The notes below the pieces were generated by a model that saw only the letters and a list, made by a program, of their open reading frames with translations, was not told the origin of the DNA and did no database searches. Of a stretch of DNA of 64,000 nucleotides, positions 13,479-22,507 are shown piece after piece; position 1 is the first letter of the stretch, and the number at the start of each line of letters is the position of its first letter. The DNA is from Rhodospirillales bacterium (GTDB lineage Bacteria > Pseudomonadota > Alphaproteobacteria > Micavibrionales > Micavibrionaceae): NCBI GenBank assembly GCA_020638335.1, contig JACKIT010000004.1, positions 29,865 through 93,864 of the forward strand, given 5' to 3'. The position numbers and the translations under genes are program-made.

Positions 13479-16169
13479 TTATGTTGTTTTGAGTAATGTT
13501 TTGAGTTGATAGAGTGCATCGAGGGCTTCGCGTGGGGATAGGGTGTCCGGGTTGATGGTTTCGAGCTGGTCTAGCGCCGGGTTTGTGTGGGCGCTGCTTT
13601 GCACTTTGTCTTGTAAAGAAAAGAGCGGCAGGTCTTCGGAAAGCCGGGCGAGATTACCGGACTGCTCACCGGTTTGGAGTTTTTCCAGAATGCTCTGGGC
13701 GCGGGCGATGACGGCTTTAGGAAGACCGGCGAGCTTGGCAACGTGGATGCCGTAGGAACGATCGGCAGCGCCGGGGGCGACGCTGTGGAGGAAAACGATG
13801 TCTCCTTGCCATTCCTTGACCTGCATGGAGTGGCAGGACAGGGCGGGCAGGCGTGATGTCAGGGCGGTAAGTTCGTGGTAATGGGTGGCAAAAAGGGCGC
13901 GGCATTTATTGACATCGTGCAAGTGTTCGACACAGGCCCAGGCGATGGACAGGCCATCAAAAGTGGCAGTGCCGCGGCCGATTTCATCAAGGATAACGAG
14001 AGAGCGATCGGTGGCCTGGTTGAGGATGGCGGCGGTTTCAACCATTTCAACCATGAAGGTGGACCTTCCGCGCGCCAGGTCATCTGATGCGCCGACACGG
14101 CTGAAAACCCTATCGATGACCCCGATATGCGCCTTTTTTGCTGGAACAAATGAACCGGTTTGGGCCATGATGGCGATGAGGGCATTTTGGCGTAGATATG
14201 TCGATTTCCCGGCCATGTTGGGGCCGGTGAGTAGCCACAGATGATTTTCTGGCGGCAGGGCGCAGTCGTTGGGGACGAAGGTTTCGTGGTCTTTTTTGAG
14301 CGCGGTTTCAACGACCGGGTGGCGGGCAGATTCGAGGTTGAAGGCGAGGCTGTCATCCAAAATGGGGCGGCAATAATTTTGGTCACTGGCGAGTTGGGCG
14401 AGCGCAGCGGCCATATCGAGGGTGGCGATGGCGCGGGCTCTTTGGCCGATTTCTTCGGAGGCTGCAACGCATTCTTCGGTGAGTTGCTGGAAGATTTCGA
14501 GTTCGATGGCCAGCGCCTTTTCGCCAGCGGAGGAGAGGTCGCGTTCAAGTTCGGCGAGATCAGTGGTGGTGAAGCGCACGGCGCTTGCCATCGTCTGGCG
14601 GTGAATGTATGGGCTTTCGGGGCCTTTTTCCATCAGCGGATCGGCGCGCCGGGCAGGGACTTCGATGAAATAGCCCAGCACGTTGTTGAATTTGATTTTG
14701 AGCGCGTCGATGCCGGTGTCTTTTTGATATTGGCTTTGCAGGCCGGCGATGAGGCGTTTGCTCTCGCTTTTTAGTGTTTTGAGGTCGTCGAGCTTTTTGA
14801 AAAAGCCTGTGCGGATAAATCCTCCATCGCGCGCAAGCATTGGCGGTTCTGTTTCGAGGGCCTGGGTGAGCTTGTCTTGTAATTCGGCGGTAAAGGCTTC
14901 GGTTTGCAGGGCGGTGAGGAGATCGGAGAGAACCTCTTTTGCGCCATCGTGATTTTGTAATGCGGCGCGTATGATCTCTATTTGCGTCAGCCCGTCTCTG
15001 ATCATGGCCAGATCGCGTGGCCCGCCGCGGCCTACAGACAGGCGTGAGAGGGCGCGTTCTATATCCGGCATGGCTTTGAGCTGCTCACGGAGGAGATCGC
15101 GCAAAGAGCTTTGGCCTGTAAAATATTCGACGCGGTTCAGGCGCGTGTTGATTTCATCAGTGTCGGTCAGTGGTGCGGATAGGCAGGTTTGTAGCAGGCG
15201 TGCGCCGGGCGGCGTGATGGTGCGGTCGATTGTGGCCAGGAGGGAGCCTTTGCGCTCGCCGCTTTGGGTGCGGGTGATTTCGAGATTACGGCGGGTGGCG
15301 GCGTCAATCTCCATATTGGCCGAAGAGGTCATTTGCCGGGGTTTTTCGAGATACGGAACTTTACCGATCTGGGTGCGCTGGATATAGTCGATCAGCGCTC
15401 CGGCGGCGGCAATTTCGGCGCGGGAGAATGCGCCGAAGCCTTCCAGAGTGTTGACGTCAAAAAGGTCTTCCAGTTTTTTCTTCGCGTTTTGGCTGTCGAA
15501 TAAGGAACGGGCTTGCGGGCTGTGGCGCGGGTCATGGCCTAATTCTGTGGCGAGTGTGTCGGGGAGGACGATTTCGCGCGGGGAAATGCGTTCCAGCGCT
15601 GTTTGGATCTGATCTTTAAGGACAGGTTGCACCGTAAATGAACCGGTAGACAGGTCTGTCCAGGCCAGGCCGTATTGGCCACCAACATCGGTGAGAGCGG
15701 AAAGGTAGTTGTTTTCGCGAGGCTGGAGGAGCGCGTCTTCGGTCAGGGTGCCTTGTGTGACGACGCGCACGACATCGCGGTTGACGAGGGTTTTTGAAGC
15801 GGGTCGGCCTTCGGCTTTGGCGCGGAATTTTGCTTCTTCGGGGCTTTCGGTTTGTTCGCAGATCGCGACTTTATAGCCGGCGCGAATGAGTTTGGCGAGG
15901 TAAGGTTCGTAGGCGTGGTATGGGACGCCGCACATCGGGATGTCTGTGCCATCGGTTTTGCCGCGTTTGGTCAGGGTGATGTCGAGGGTTTCGGAAGCTT
16001 TGAGGGCGTCGTCGAAGAAGAGTTCGTAAAAGTCGCCCATGCGGTAGAAAAGCAGGGCATCAGGATGGCGGGATTTGAGCGCCATATATTGCGCCATCAT
16101 CGGCGTGTGGCCGTCGGCGAGGAAGTCATCTTGTGACTTTGGGGGTGTTTTTAACGCAGGCTGTGACAT
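13479..16169 (-). CDS. mutS: DNA mismatch repair protein MutS
   Basis: 896 residues, full length. Recognises mismatches as a dimer and signals to MutL. N-terminal mismatch-binding domain with the F-x-E motif in GDFYELFF near residue 46, then connector, lever and clamp domains, and the ATPase: Walker A GPNMAGKSTY near 650, Walker B LVILDEIGRGTATFDG near 720 and FATHYHEL near 763. The C-terminal end PREALDALYQLK is normal. The start ATG lies next to a CCACCAAGG palindrome (16183-16239). Confidence 0.97.
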   Translation of the reverse strand: MSQPALKTPPKSQDDFLADGHTPMMAQYMALKSRHPDALLFYRMGDFYELFFDDALKASETLDITLTKRGKTDGTDIPMCGVPYHAYEPYLAKLIRAGYKVAICEQTESPEEAKFRAKAEGRPASKTLVNRDVVRVVTQGTLTEDALLQPRENNYLSALTDVGGQYGLAWTDLSTGSFTVQPVLKDQIQTALERISPREIVLPDTLATELGHDPRHSPQARSLFDSQNAKKKLEDLFDVNTLEGFGAFSRAEIAAAGALIDYIQRTQIGKVPYLEKPRQMTSSANMEIDAATRRNLEITRTQSGERKGSLLATIDRTITPPGARLLQTCLSAPLTDTDEINTRLNRVEYFTGQSSLRDLLREQLKAMPDIERALSRLSVGRGGPRDLAMIRDGLTQIEIIRAALQNHDGAKEVLSDLLTALQTEAFTAELQDKLTQALETEPPMLARDGGFIRTGFFKKLDDLKTLKSESKRLIAGLQSQYQKDTGIDALKIKFNNVLGYFIEVPARRADPLMEKGPESPYIHRQTMASAVRFTTTDLAELERDLSSAGEKALAIELEIFQQLTEECVAASEEIGQRARAIATLDMAAALAQLASDQNYCRPILDDSLAFNLESARHPVVETALKKDHETFVPNDCALPPENHLWLLTGPNMAGKSTYLRQNALIAIMAQTGSFVPAKKAHIGVIDRVFSRVGASDDLARGRSTFMVEMVETAAILNQATDRSLVILDEIGRGTATFDGLSIAWACVEHLHDVNKCRALFATHYHELTALTSRLPALSCHSMQVKEWQGDIVFLHSVAPGAADRSYGIHVAKLAGLPKAVIARAQSILEKLQTGEQSGNLARLSEDLPLFSLQDKVQSSAHTNPALDQLETINPDTLSPREALDALYQLKTLLKTT

Positions 16170-16182
16170 GGGATATTTTTAG

Positions 16183-16239
16183 ACCACCAAGGGCACCAAG
16201 GTCACTAAGAAATTTATAAGGTTAGTGTCTTGTTTGTGG
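16183..16239. repeat. CCACCAAGGGCACCAAGG-type short palindrome upstream of mutS
   Basis: CCACCAAGGGCACCAAGG followed by CACTAA and, inverted, TTAGTGTCTTGTTTGTGG. It looks like a degraded relative of the CCACAGAT family found at 2069, 19767 and 34871. Confidence 0.5.
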
Positions 16240-16285
16240 ATTGGGGGTAAATGATCTCATGTTTTATGGGAATTGGTGAGGCGTT

Positions 16286-16654
16286 TTATTTAGGAAATAT
16301 GTTATAAGGATAGTCTGAAAAATAGCATCCTGAAGAAATTGCTGCAAAACCTCCAGTATGATCGTGTCCTAAAGCCCCTGTGTATGGTTTTTTAAGCATT
16401 CTTCCGCCGTTTTTTGAACACCATTTATCTAAATCATATACTCCCGAGCACCGTCTCTCAGTAATACCATTTTCATATGTGTGCGTTTCCCATTTTGCGT
16501 TTGAATTCTCTTCACATAATTCTTTGATAGCATCATAGTCTCTTATTGAATCGTAATATTTGTTTATCGGAATATAGGCATAGAAAAAGAATATTACTGT
16601 TGTGACAAAAATAATGCCTCCAATAATAGATAGTTTTTTATTTTTTTTTGTCAT
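16286..16654 (-). CDS. Small membrane-anchored hypothetical protein
   Basis: 122 residues. A strong membrane segment follows the basic start (KKNKKLSIIGGIIFVTTVIFF, about residues 5-27), then an outside domain with four cysteines (CEEN, RRCSG, WCSKNG, SGCYF) that could form disulfides. Its ATG overlaps the dut stop by ATGA, so it is translated together with dut and coaBC, although it is much more AT-rich than both. No family recognised. Confidence 0.55.
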   Translation of the reverse strand: MTKKNKKLSIIGGIIFVTTVIFFFYAYIPINKYYDSIRDYDAIKELCEENSNAKWETHTYENGITERRCSGVYDLDKWCSKNGGRMLKKPYTGALGHDHTGGFAAISSGCYFSDYPYNIFPK

Positions 16655-17103
16655 TTTGTGCCGGTAGAGCCGAAGCCGCCTTCGCCGCGGTCGGTTTCTT
16701 CGAGGGTTTTGACGACGTCCCAGTTTACGGTTTCGAATTTTTCCACGACCATCTGGGCGATTCTTTGTCCGCGTTCAATGGTGAAGGCGTGTTGGCCGTG
16801 ATTAATCAGGATGACTTTGATTTCACCGCGATAGTCGGCGTCGATGGTGCCGGGGGTGTTGAGGACGGTGATGCCGTGTTTGAGGGCAAGGCCTGAGCGC
16901 GGGCGGATTTGAGCTTCATAGCCTTCGGGCAGGGCAATGGAGAGGCCGGTGGGGACCAGTGCGCGGTCGCCGGGGCCAAGTTCGAGGGCTTCTTCGAGGG
17001 CGGCGGACAGGTCCATGCCGGCGGATTGTTCGGTGGCGTAGGTGGGGAGTTGAAGTCCTACGGCGTGTTCCAAAGGCATGAGTTTAACTCTTACTTCGCT
17101 CAT
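16651..17103 (-). CDS. dut: Deoxyuridine triphosphatase
   Basis: 150 residues, trimeric dUTPase. Removes dUTP and makes dUMP for thymidylate synthesis. All five motifs are visible: SAGMDLSAA, RPRSGLALKHGI, LNTPGTIDADYRGEI, RIAQMV and the Gly-rich RGEGGFGSTG tail that closes over the nucleotide. Start and end each overlap a neighbour by four bases (coaBC upstream, the small membrane gene downstream), so translation is coupled. A coaBC-dut order is common in bacteria. Confidence 0.96.
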   Translation of the reverse strand: MSEVRVKLMPLEHAVGLQLPTYATEQSAGMDLSAALEEALELGPGDRALVPTGLSIALPEGYEAQIRPRSGLALKHGITVLNTPGTIDADYRGEIKVILINHGQHAFTIERGQRIAQMVVEKFETVNWDVVKTLEETDRGEGGFGSTGTK

Positions 17104-18341
17104 TCTGCTGCGTCCTGTATTGCTTTTGTTTCAAAGTGGTTTGCAATTTCTTCACTCAGGCGGGCGGCGATGGCGGTTTTGCTCATGGGCTTCCAGTCCT
17201 GCGTTTTTGAAGAGGTTATAAGATAGACGTGATTCTGATCTTCGCCAAAGGTTTTTTGGCCTGTCTGACCGACGAGGTTGGCGAGAATCCAGTCGCATTT
17301 CTTTCGTTTGAGTTTGTCGGCGGCGTTTTTAGCCAGGTTTTCGGTTTCGGCGGCAAAGCCGATGACGAGCATCGGACGATTTTTATGTGTGCTTAAGGTT
17401 TTGAGGATGTCCGGGTTTTCTTTGAGTGCGATGGAGGGTGGAGTTTTGCCGGAGCGTTTTTTGATTTTATGGTCTTGAAGTTTGGTTGGAGACCAATCTG
17501 ATACGGCGGCGGCGCACACAGCGATGTCAACGGTTTCTTTGGTATTGAGGGCGTTTTTACAGGCGTTTAACATTTCCTGCGCAGTTTCAATATGGATGGT
17601 TTTTATTCCGAGCGGGTCGGGCAGGGCGACCGGGCCTGTGACGAGGGTGACATCGGCGCCGTGGGCGGCCAGAGCGGTTGCAATGGCATGGCCTTGTTTA
17701 CCCGACGAGCGATTGCCGATGAAGCGTACCGGGTCGAGGGGTTCAAGGGTTGGACCGCTTGTGATAAGGGCTTTGCGGCCCTTTAGAATGTTGGAATGTT
17801 GGAATGTTGGAATGTTGGAAAGAACGGCTTTAAGGATGTCTTCGGGCTGGCTCATGCGGCCCAAGCCGCGTTCTCCGCAGGCCATGTCGCCTTCTTCGGG
17901 GCCGATAATAGTATGACCGCGGGATTGCAGTGTGGCTATATTGGCCTGTGTTGCCGGGTTATGCCACATTTTGTGGTTCATCGCCGGGGCGATGAGGGCG
18001 GGTTTATCGGCGGCCAGTAAGGCGGTGGTGGCCAGATCCTGGGCCAGCCCGTGGGCTATTTGAGCTATGATATTGGCGCTGGCCGGGGCGATGACGATGG
18101 CGTCGGCTGTGCGTGAGAGATGGATATGATCCATTTTGTATGTATCTTCGGTTAGCGCTTCTTGTTCGCACAGGGCCGAGACGCTTAAAGGAGTGACGAA
18201 TTGCTCTCCGCCTTTGGTGAGGATGCAGCGCACAGTGCATCCGGCTTTTTTCAGTAAGCGGATGAGTTCGAGTGATTTATAAGCGGCAATGCCGCCGCTG
18301 ATAATCAAGAGGATGGATTTTCCTTTAAGATTTTGTGTCAT
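17100..18341 (-). CDS. coaBC: Bifunctional phosphopantothenoylcysteine decarboxylase/synthase, with an octamer repeat in the linker
   Basis: 413 residues. CoaB joins cysteine to phosphopantothenate and CoaC decarboxylates it, two steps of coenzyme A synthesis. CoaC half: ILLIISGGIAAYKSLELIR, PASANIIAQIAHG, PAMNHKMW, CGERGLGRM. CoaB half from about 190: ALITSGPTLEPLDPVRFIGN, FAAETEN. Between the halves, residues about 175-185 (NIPTFQHSNI) are encoded by four tandem copies of an 8-base unit (17786-17817). Eight is not a multiple of three, so gain or loss of one unit would shift the frame and leave only the CoaC half. Confidence 0.95.
   Translation of the reverse strand: MTQNLKGKSILLIISGGIAAYKSLELIRLLKKAGCTVRCILTKGGEQFVTPLSVSALCEQEALTEDTYKMDHIHLSRTADAIVIAPASANIIAQIAHGLAQDLATTALLAADKPALIAPAMNHKMWHNPATQANIATLQSRGHTIIGPEEGDMACGERGLGRMSQPEDILKAVLSNIPTFQHSNILKGRKALITSGPTLEPLDPVRFIGNRSSGKQGHAIATALAAHGADVTLVTGPVALPDPLGIKTIHIETAQEMLNACKNALNTKETVDIAVCAAAVSDWSPTKLQDHKIKKRSGKTPPSIALKENPDILKTLSTHKNRPMLVIGFAAETENLAKNAADKLKRKKCDWILANLVGQTGQKTFGEDQNHVYLITSSKTQDWKPMSKTAIAARLSEEIANHFETKAIQDAAE
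17786..17817. repeat. Tandem octanucleotide repeat in coaBC
   Basis: Four perfect copies of GAATGTTG on the + strand, followed by a partial GAA. They encode the linker between the two CoaBC domains. Such short tandem repeats are prone to slipped-strand mutation. Confidence 0.85.
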
Positions 18342-18351
18342 AAGGCTGTTT

Positions 18352-18387
18352 ATAAAGAAAAAGCCCCGCTATTGCTAGCAGGGCTTT
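18352..18387 (-). terminator. Rho-independent terminator
   Basis: AAAGCCCCGCT...AGCAGGGCTTT stem with a short loop; on the minus strand the stem is followed by TTTTTC. It lies 23 bases beyond the stop of the gene at 18410 and before coaBC, so it would end that transcript. Confidence 0.8.
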
Positions 18388-18409
18388 AAACTTTTAGATG
18401 AAGAAAAGC

Positions 18410-18880
18410 TTATTCGGCAAGCATTTCTTTTGCTTTTTCGATTGCTTCGTCACCGGCGTGCGGTTCGGTTTCTGCGGCGTCTTCAACAGCTTCAGTAGCG
18501 TGCTCTACGGCGGCGTCATCGGCAGTTTCTTCAACAGCTTCAATGGCTTCTTCAGTCGCTTCCATTGTGTCCTCAGTCATTTCTTCAATAGCTTCGCCTG
18601 CGTCTTCAGCGGCTTCTATTGTGTCTTCAGCCATTTCATCGGCGGCGTCGATTGTGGTTTCTGTCATTTCAGAAACAGTTTCAGCAGCTTCGCCAGCTGC
18701 TTCCTGGATTGAACCGGCAAAGCCAGAGATGCCTTCGGCGGCCTCTGAACCTGCTGCAGGTTCAATGTATGACATGTTATTTCCAGATGTACCCATGTTG
18801 TTGTAGATTGCGAAAATTGCAACCAGACCTGCGGCCAGTACAACACCGGAATAGACGATTGATTTTGTAAAGTTATTCAT
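18410..18880 (-). CDS. Membrane-anchored acidic Ala/Glu helical-repeat protein
   Basis: 156 residues from ATG 18880, backed by GGAGAGGA nine bases upstream; the longer frame to 18964 has none. One membrane segment at about residues 8-27 (SIVYSGVVLAAGLVAIFAIY), then about 100 residues made of Ala, Glu, Thr, Asp and Met in near-repeats (EMTEDTMEATEEAIEAVEE). The pattern predicts a long amphipathic, strongly acidic helix. No cysteines. Function unknown; such proteins may act as spacers or charge brushes. Ends with a proper terminator. Confidence 0.65.
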   Translation of the reverse strand: MNNFTKSIVYSGVVLAAGLVAIFAIYNNMGTSGNNMSYIEPAAGSEAAEGISGFAGSIQEAAGEAAETVSEMTETTIDAADEMAEDTIEAAEDAGEAIEEMTEDTMEATEEAIEAVEETADDAAVEHATEAVEDAAETEPHAGDEAIEKAKEMLAE

Positions 18881-19009
18881 TAGAGCAGTCCTCTCCTTAA
18901 TCTTCACAGTTGTATAGTGGTTTGTGAATGGCCACTTTATGCGCAATCGGGGCTTGTGAGTCAATAAAAAACGACAAGCTATTGTAATTATGGCAAATTA
19001 ATGGTGTGT

Positions 19010-19759
19010 TTACAGCTTGGTGCCGCGGTGAATTGCGACGATTCCCGCGGAAAGATTTGAAAATGAACAGTTTTTAAGGCCTGCATTTTCCATGCGGTTT
19101 TTGAGTTCTTCCTGTTTTGGCATTTTGCGGATGCTTTCAACGAGGTATTGGTAGCTGTCACGATCTTTGGCAACGATTTGGCCGATGCGCGGGATGATAT
19201 TGAAAGAATATAAATCGTAGGCTTTGGCGAGTAGCGGTTCATGAACATGAGAAAATTCAAGGCAAAAGAAGCGACCGCCGGGTTTGAGGACGCGAGCGGC
19301 TTCGCGCAGAGCTTCGTCGATGAGGGTGACGTTACGCAGGCCGAATGCGATGGTGTAGACGTCGAAGCTATTGTCTTCAAAGGGCAGGTTGGCGGCGTTG
19401 CCGGTTATCCATTCGAAATCGTTGATCCAGCCGCGGTTAATAGCGCGGTCGCGCCCGACTTCGAGCATATTGGGATTGAGGTCAAAGACGGTGATGTCGG
19501 CATTCGGGGCTTTTTTCTTAATACGGAAGGCGATGTCGCCGGTGCCGCCGGCCACGTCGAGGAATTTCATGTTGTTTCTGGGGCGGATGCGCCGAACGAA
19601 GGAATCTTTCCACAAGCGGTGCAGGCCGCCGGACATCAGGTCGTTCATGATGTCGTAATTCTCGGCCACGGAATCAAAAACGCCGCGCACGAGACCGGTT
19701 TTTTCTTCGGGGGTGACAGTGCGCTGGCCGAATTGTGTGCTTTCGGGGTTTTGAGTCAT
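19010..19759 (-). CDS. ubiE: Ubiquinone/menaquinone C-methyltransferase
   Basis: 249 residues from ATG 19759, because the family begins near FGQRTVTPEEKTGLVRGVF; the longer frame lies in the palindrome. SAM-binding FLDVAGGTGDIAFRI near residue 65, NYDIMNDLMSGGLHRLWKD, and FGLRNV and KPGGRFFCLEFSH downstream are the UbiE signatures. It methylates the benzoquinone ring during ubiquinone synthesis. Divergent from murJ across a palindrome (19767-19856). Confidence 0.95.
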   Translation of the reverse strand: MTQNPESTQFGQRTVTPEEKTGLVRGVFDSVAENYDIMNDLMSGGLHRLWKDSFVRRIRPRNNMKFLDVAGGTGDIAFRIKKKAPNADITVFDLNPNMLEVGRDRAINRGWINDFEWITGNAANLPFEDNSFDVYTIAFGLRNVTLIDEALREAARVLKPGGRFFCLEFSHVHEPLLAKAYDLYSFNIIPRIGQIVAKDRDSYQYLVESIRKMPKQEELKNRMENAGLKNCSFSNLSAGIVAIHRGTKL

Positions 19760-19766
19760 AAAAATG

Positions 19767-19856
19767 TTTAACCACAGATGAACGCAGATAGACACAGATA
19801 ATTTTGTGTTTTTTAAAATAAAATTCGTGTTCATCCGTGTTTATCTGTGGTTAAAA
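19767..19856. repeat. CCACAGAT-type palindrome between ubiE and murJ
   Basis: AACCACAGATGAACGCAGAT and, inverted, GTTCATCCGTGTTTATCTGTGGTT, with AT-rich centre. It occupies nearly the whole divergent gap, so the promoters of both genes must be inside or overlap it. Confidence 0.8.
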
Positions 19857-19861
19857 ATATT

Positions 19862-21397
19862 ATGAAACTGGCAAAAGCGATGGCGACGGTGGCGGGGTTG
19901 ACGGGGCTTTCCCGTATTTTCGGCTTTATCCGTGATATTATGACGGCGGCGATTTTGGGCGCGGGGCCGGTGGCGGATGCATTTTTTGTCGCGTTGAAGC
20001 TGCCGAATTTCTTTCGCCGTGTGACGGCGGAAGGGGCTTTTAGCGTGGCGTTTGTTCCGCTTTATACGGAAATGGCCGAGAAAGACGGGCGTGAGCAGGC
20101 GGACGCGTTTGCCAGCAATGCCTTCATGGTCATGCTGTCGATCTTGTCGGTGGTGGTTTTGGCCGGTCTGGCCGGGATGCCGTGGGTTATCTCTGCGATT
20201 GCTCCGGGATTCATTGGTGATGCGGTGCGGTTTGAGGCGGCTGTGGAACTAAGTCGTGTTACGTTCCCTTATCTTTTGCTGATGTCGCTGACGGCATTGC
20301 TTGGTGGGGTTTTGAATGCGCTGAACCGGTTTGCGCCGTTTGCGTTTGCGCCGGTGCTCTTTAATGTGTGTCTGATTAGTACGTTGTTGTTCAGTGGGTA
20401 TTTTGCCAATGCCGGGGAGGCCTTGAGTTATGGAGTGCTGGGGGCTGGGGTTTTGCAGCTCGTCTGGTTGGTGGTGGCGGCGCGCCGATCTGGGGTGCGT
20501 TTGCGGTTCAAGCGACCCGTATTTGATCTAAAAATCCGCCGGGTGTTTAAGCTGATGGGCCCCGGGGTGATTGGCGCAGGGGTGATTCATATCAATCTGT
20601 TTGCCGATATGATTATCGCGTCTTTTCTGGGTGCAGGGTCGATTTCCTATCTTTATTATGCCGACCGGTTGAACCAGTTGCCGCTGGGAGTTGTGGGGAT
20701 TGCTGTCGGGACGGCTTTGTTGCCGATGCTTTCTAAAGCTTTAGCGAAGGGCGATATGGATGAGGGGCGTGATTTGTTTAACCGGGCGCTGGAGATGTGT
20801 TTGTTGCTCGCGCTTCCGGCGGCGGCGGCGCTGGCATTCTTTGGTCGCGATCTTGTTGGAGGGTTGTTTGAACGAGGAGCTTTTGATTATCAGGATAGTC
20901 AGGCAACAGTGATGGTCTTAACCGGCTATGCTCTTGGCTTGCCAGCCTATATTTGTGTAAAAGTTTTTTCTACTGTTCATTGGGCTTCTCAGGATACCAA
21001 AACACCTGTGAAGATTTCCGTTATTGCTACTGTTATCAATATTGCGTTGAGTTTGCTGCTTATTCAGTATATCGGGGTAGCAGGCATCGCACTTGCGACA
21101 GGATTAACGGGTTGGTTGCAATTTATTTTTCATGTTAAAGCCCTTAAGGGAAAACGCGTAGAATTTGATGATAGGCTCAAACGGGCGTCATTGAAAATTT
21201 TTTGGGCGACTGGTTTGATGGTAGGTGGGGTTGTTTTTCTGATGCTGGCAATTGATAACGATTATGAAATGAGCAAAATGCAGCGGATGATCATAACTGT
21301 GGTTTCAGGTTTGGGGATTTATAGTGTTTTCGTTTTCGTTTTTGGGTTAGTGAATCTTGATCAGCTAAAGCGATTTTTAAAGAAAAAGAAAGTATAA
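19862..21397 (+). CDS. murJ: Lipid II flippase MurJ
   Basis: 511 residues from ATG 19862. Fourteen or so membrane segments; start GLTGLSRIFGFIRDIMTAAILG is diagnostic, as are the substrate-site motifs FVALKLPNFFRRVTAEGAFSVAF and YADRLNQLPLGVVGIAVGTALLP. Moves peptidoglycan precursor lipid II across the inner membrane. Three bases separate its stop from trpS, so they share a transcript. The upstream region is the palindrome shared with ubiE. Confidence 0.96.
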   Translation: MKLAKAMATVAGLTGLSRIFGFIRDIMTAAILGAGPVADAFFVALKLPNFFRRVTAEGAFSVAFVPLYTEMAEKDGREQADAFASNAFMVMLSILSVVVLAGLAGMPWVISAIAPGFIGDAVRFEAAVELSRVTFPYLLLMSLTALLGGVLNALNRFAPFAFAPVLFNVCLISTLLFSGYFANAGEALSYGVLGAGVLQLVWLVVAARRSGVRLRFKRPVFDLKIRRVFKLMGPGVIGAGVIHINLFADMIIASFLGAGSISYLYYADRLNQLPLGVVGIAVGTALLPMLSKALAKGDMDEGRDLFNRALEMCLLLALPAAAALAFFGRDLVGGLFERGAFDYQDSQATVMVLTGYALGLPAYICVKVFSTVHWASQDTKTPVKISVIATVINIALSLLLIQYIGVAGIALATGLTGWLQFIFHVKALKGKRVEFDDRLKRASLKIFWATGLMVGGVVFLMLAIDNDYEMSKMQRMIITVVSGLGIYSVFVFVFGLVNLDQLKRFLKKKKV

Positions 21398-21399
21398 GA

Positions 21400-22407
21400 A
21401 TGAAACGCATATTGTCAGGCATGCAGCCGACCAGTCATTTGCATTTGGGGAATTATCTCGGGGCGCTGAAAAACTGGGTGGCGTTACAGGAAGAGCCGGA
21501 TAGCCAGTGTTTGTATATGGTCGCGGATTTGCATGCGGTGACCGTGCCGCAGGAGCCGGAGGCTTTGACATTGGCGACGCGCGAGATTGCCGCAGCGTTT
21601 ATCGCCGGCGGGATTGATCCGTCAAAATCGGCGATTTTTGTGCAATCAGCTGTGCCCGGACATTCTGAGCTGATGTGGCTCTTGGCCACGATGACGCAGA
21701 TGGGCAAGCTGGAGCGCATGACGCAGTTTAAGGACAAGGCGGGTAAGAATGCCGAGCGCGCGGGGTTGGGGCTGTTTGCCTATCCGGTGCTGATGGCGGC
21801 GGATATTTTATTGTATAAGACCACGCATGTGCCGGTGGGCGAGGATCAGAAACAGCATCTGGAGCTGGCGCGCGATATTGCCGCGACGTTTAATACGCGT
21901 TTTGGCGAGGATGTTTTGTTGCCGCCTGAACCTTATATTGTTGGTGAGGCGACGCGGGTGATGAGTTTGCAAGACGGCACGAAGAAAATGAGCAAGTCGG
22001 ATGATAGTGAGAAATCGCGGATTAATCTGACGGATGATGCGGACATAATTGCCAAGAAAATCAAGAAGGCGCAGACTGACCCTGATCCATTGCCTGAGGC
22101 GGTTGAAGGGCTTGAAGGGCGCGCAGGGGCGGCCAATCTGGTGACGATTTATGCCGCACTGGCAGGTATTTCGAAGGAGGATGTTCTAGCGGAATATGGT
22201 GGGCAGGGCTGGGGCGTGTTTAAGCCTGCCTTGGTGGAGTTGGCGGTTGAGAAGCTTTCCCCTATAACGGCGCGGATGAATGAATTAATGGCCGATCCGG
22301 CGCAGATTGATACGATTTTGGTCGAAGGTAATGAAAAAGCGGACGTTTTGGCGCGTGGAACTGTGCAAGAGGTTCGGGATATTATGGGTTTTTGGCACGT
22401 CGGTTAA
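21400..22407 (+). CDS. trpS: Tryptophanyl-tRNA synthetase
   Basis: 335 residues, bacterial length. Class I signature TSHLHLGNY at the start (HIGH-like) and KKMSKSDDSE (KMSKS) near residue 197. Between them ADLHAVTVPQ, FVQSAVPGHSELMWLL and YPVLMAADILLYK form the tryptophan and ATP pocket. It charges tRNA-Trp. Follows murJ by two bases, a pairing common in alphaproteobacteria. Confidence 0.97.
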   Translation: MKRILSGMQPTSHLHLGNYLGALKNWVALQEEPDSQCLYMVADLHAVTVPQEPEALTLATREIAAAFIAGGIDPSKSAIFVQSAVPGHSELMWLLATMTQMGKLERMTQFKDKAGKNAERAGLGLFAYPVLMAADILLYKTTHVPVGEDQKQHLELARDIAATFNTRFGEDVLLPPEPYIVGEATRVMSLQDGTKKMSKSDDSEKSRINLTDDADIIAKKIKKAQTDPDPLPEAVEGLEGRAGAANLVTIYAALAGISKEDVLAEYGGQGWGVFKPALVELAVEKLSPITARMNELMADPAQIDTILVEGNEKADVLARGTVQEVRDIMGFWHVG

Positions 22408-22507
22408 CCGGTTATTCATATTCCCTCTGGCAAAATGATTGTGTTTAAGGCATAATCATGGGAGTTTAAGGCGTTTCAGTCACCCATATTTTCTTTGGGG
22501 CAATTAG

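Noticed and set aside
13859..14548. 229-codon frame within mutS in another phase
   Set aside because: Shadow frame rich in Ser/Pro without recognisable motifs; mutS reads intact.
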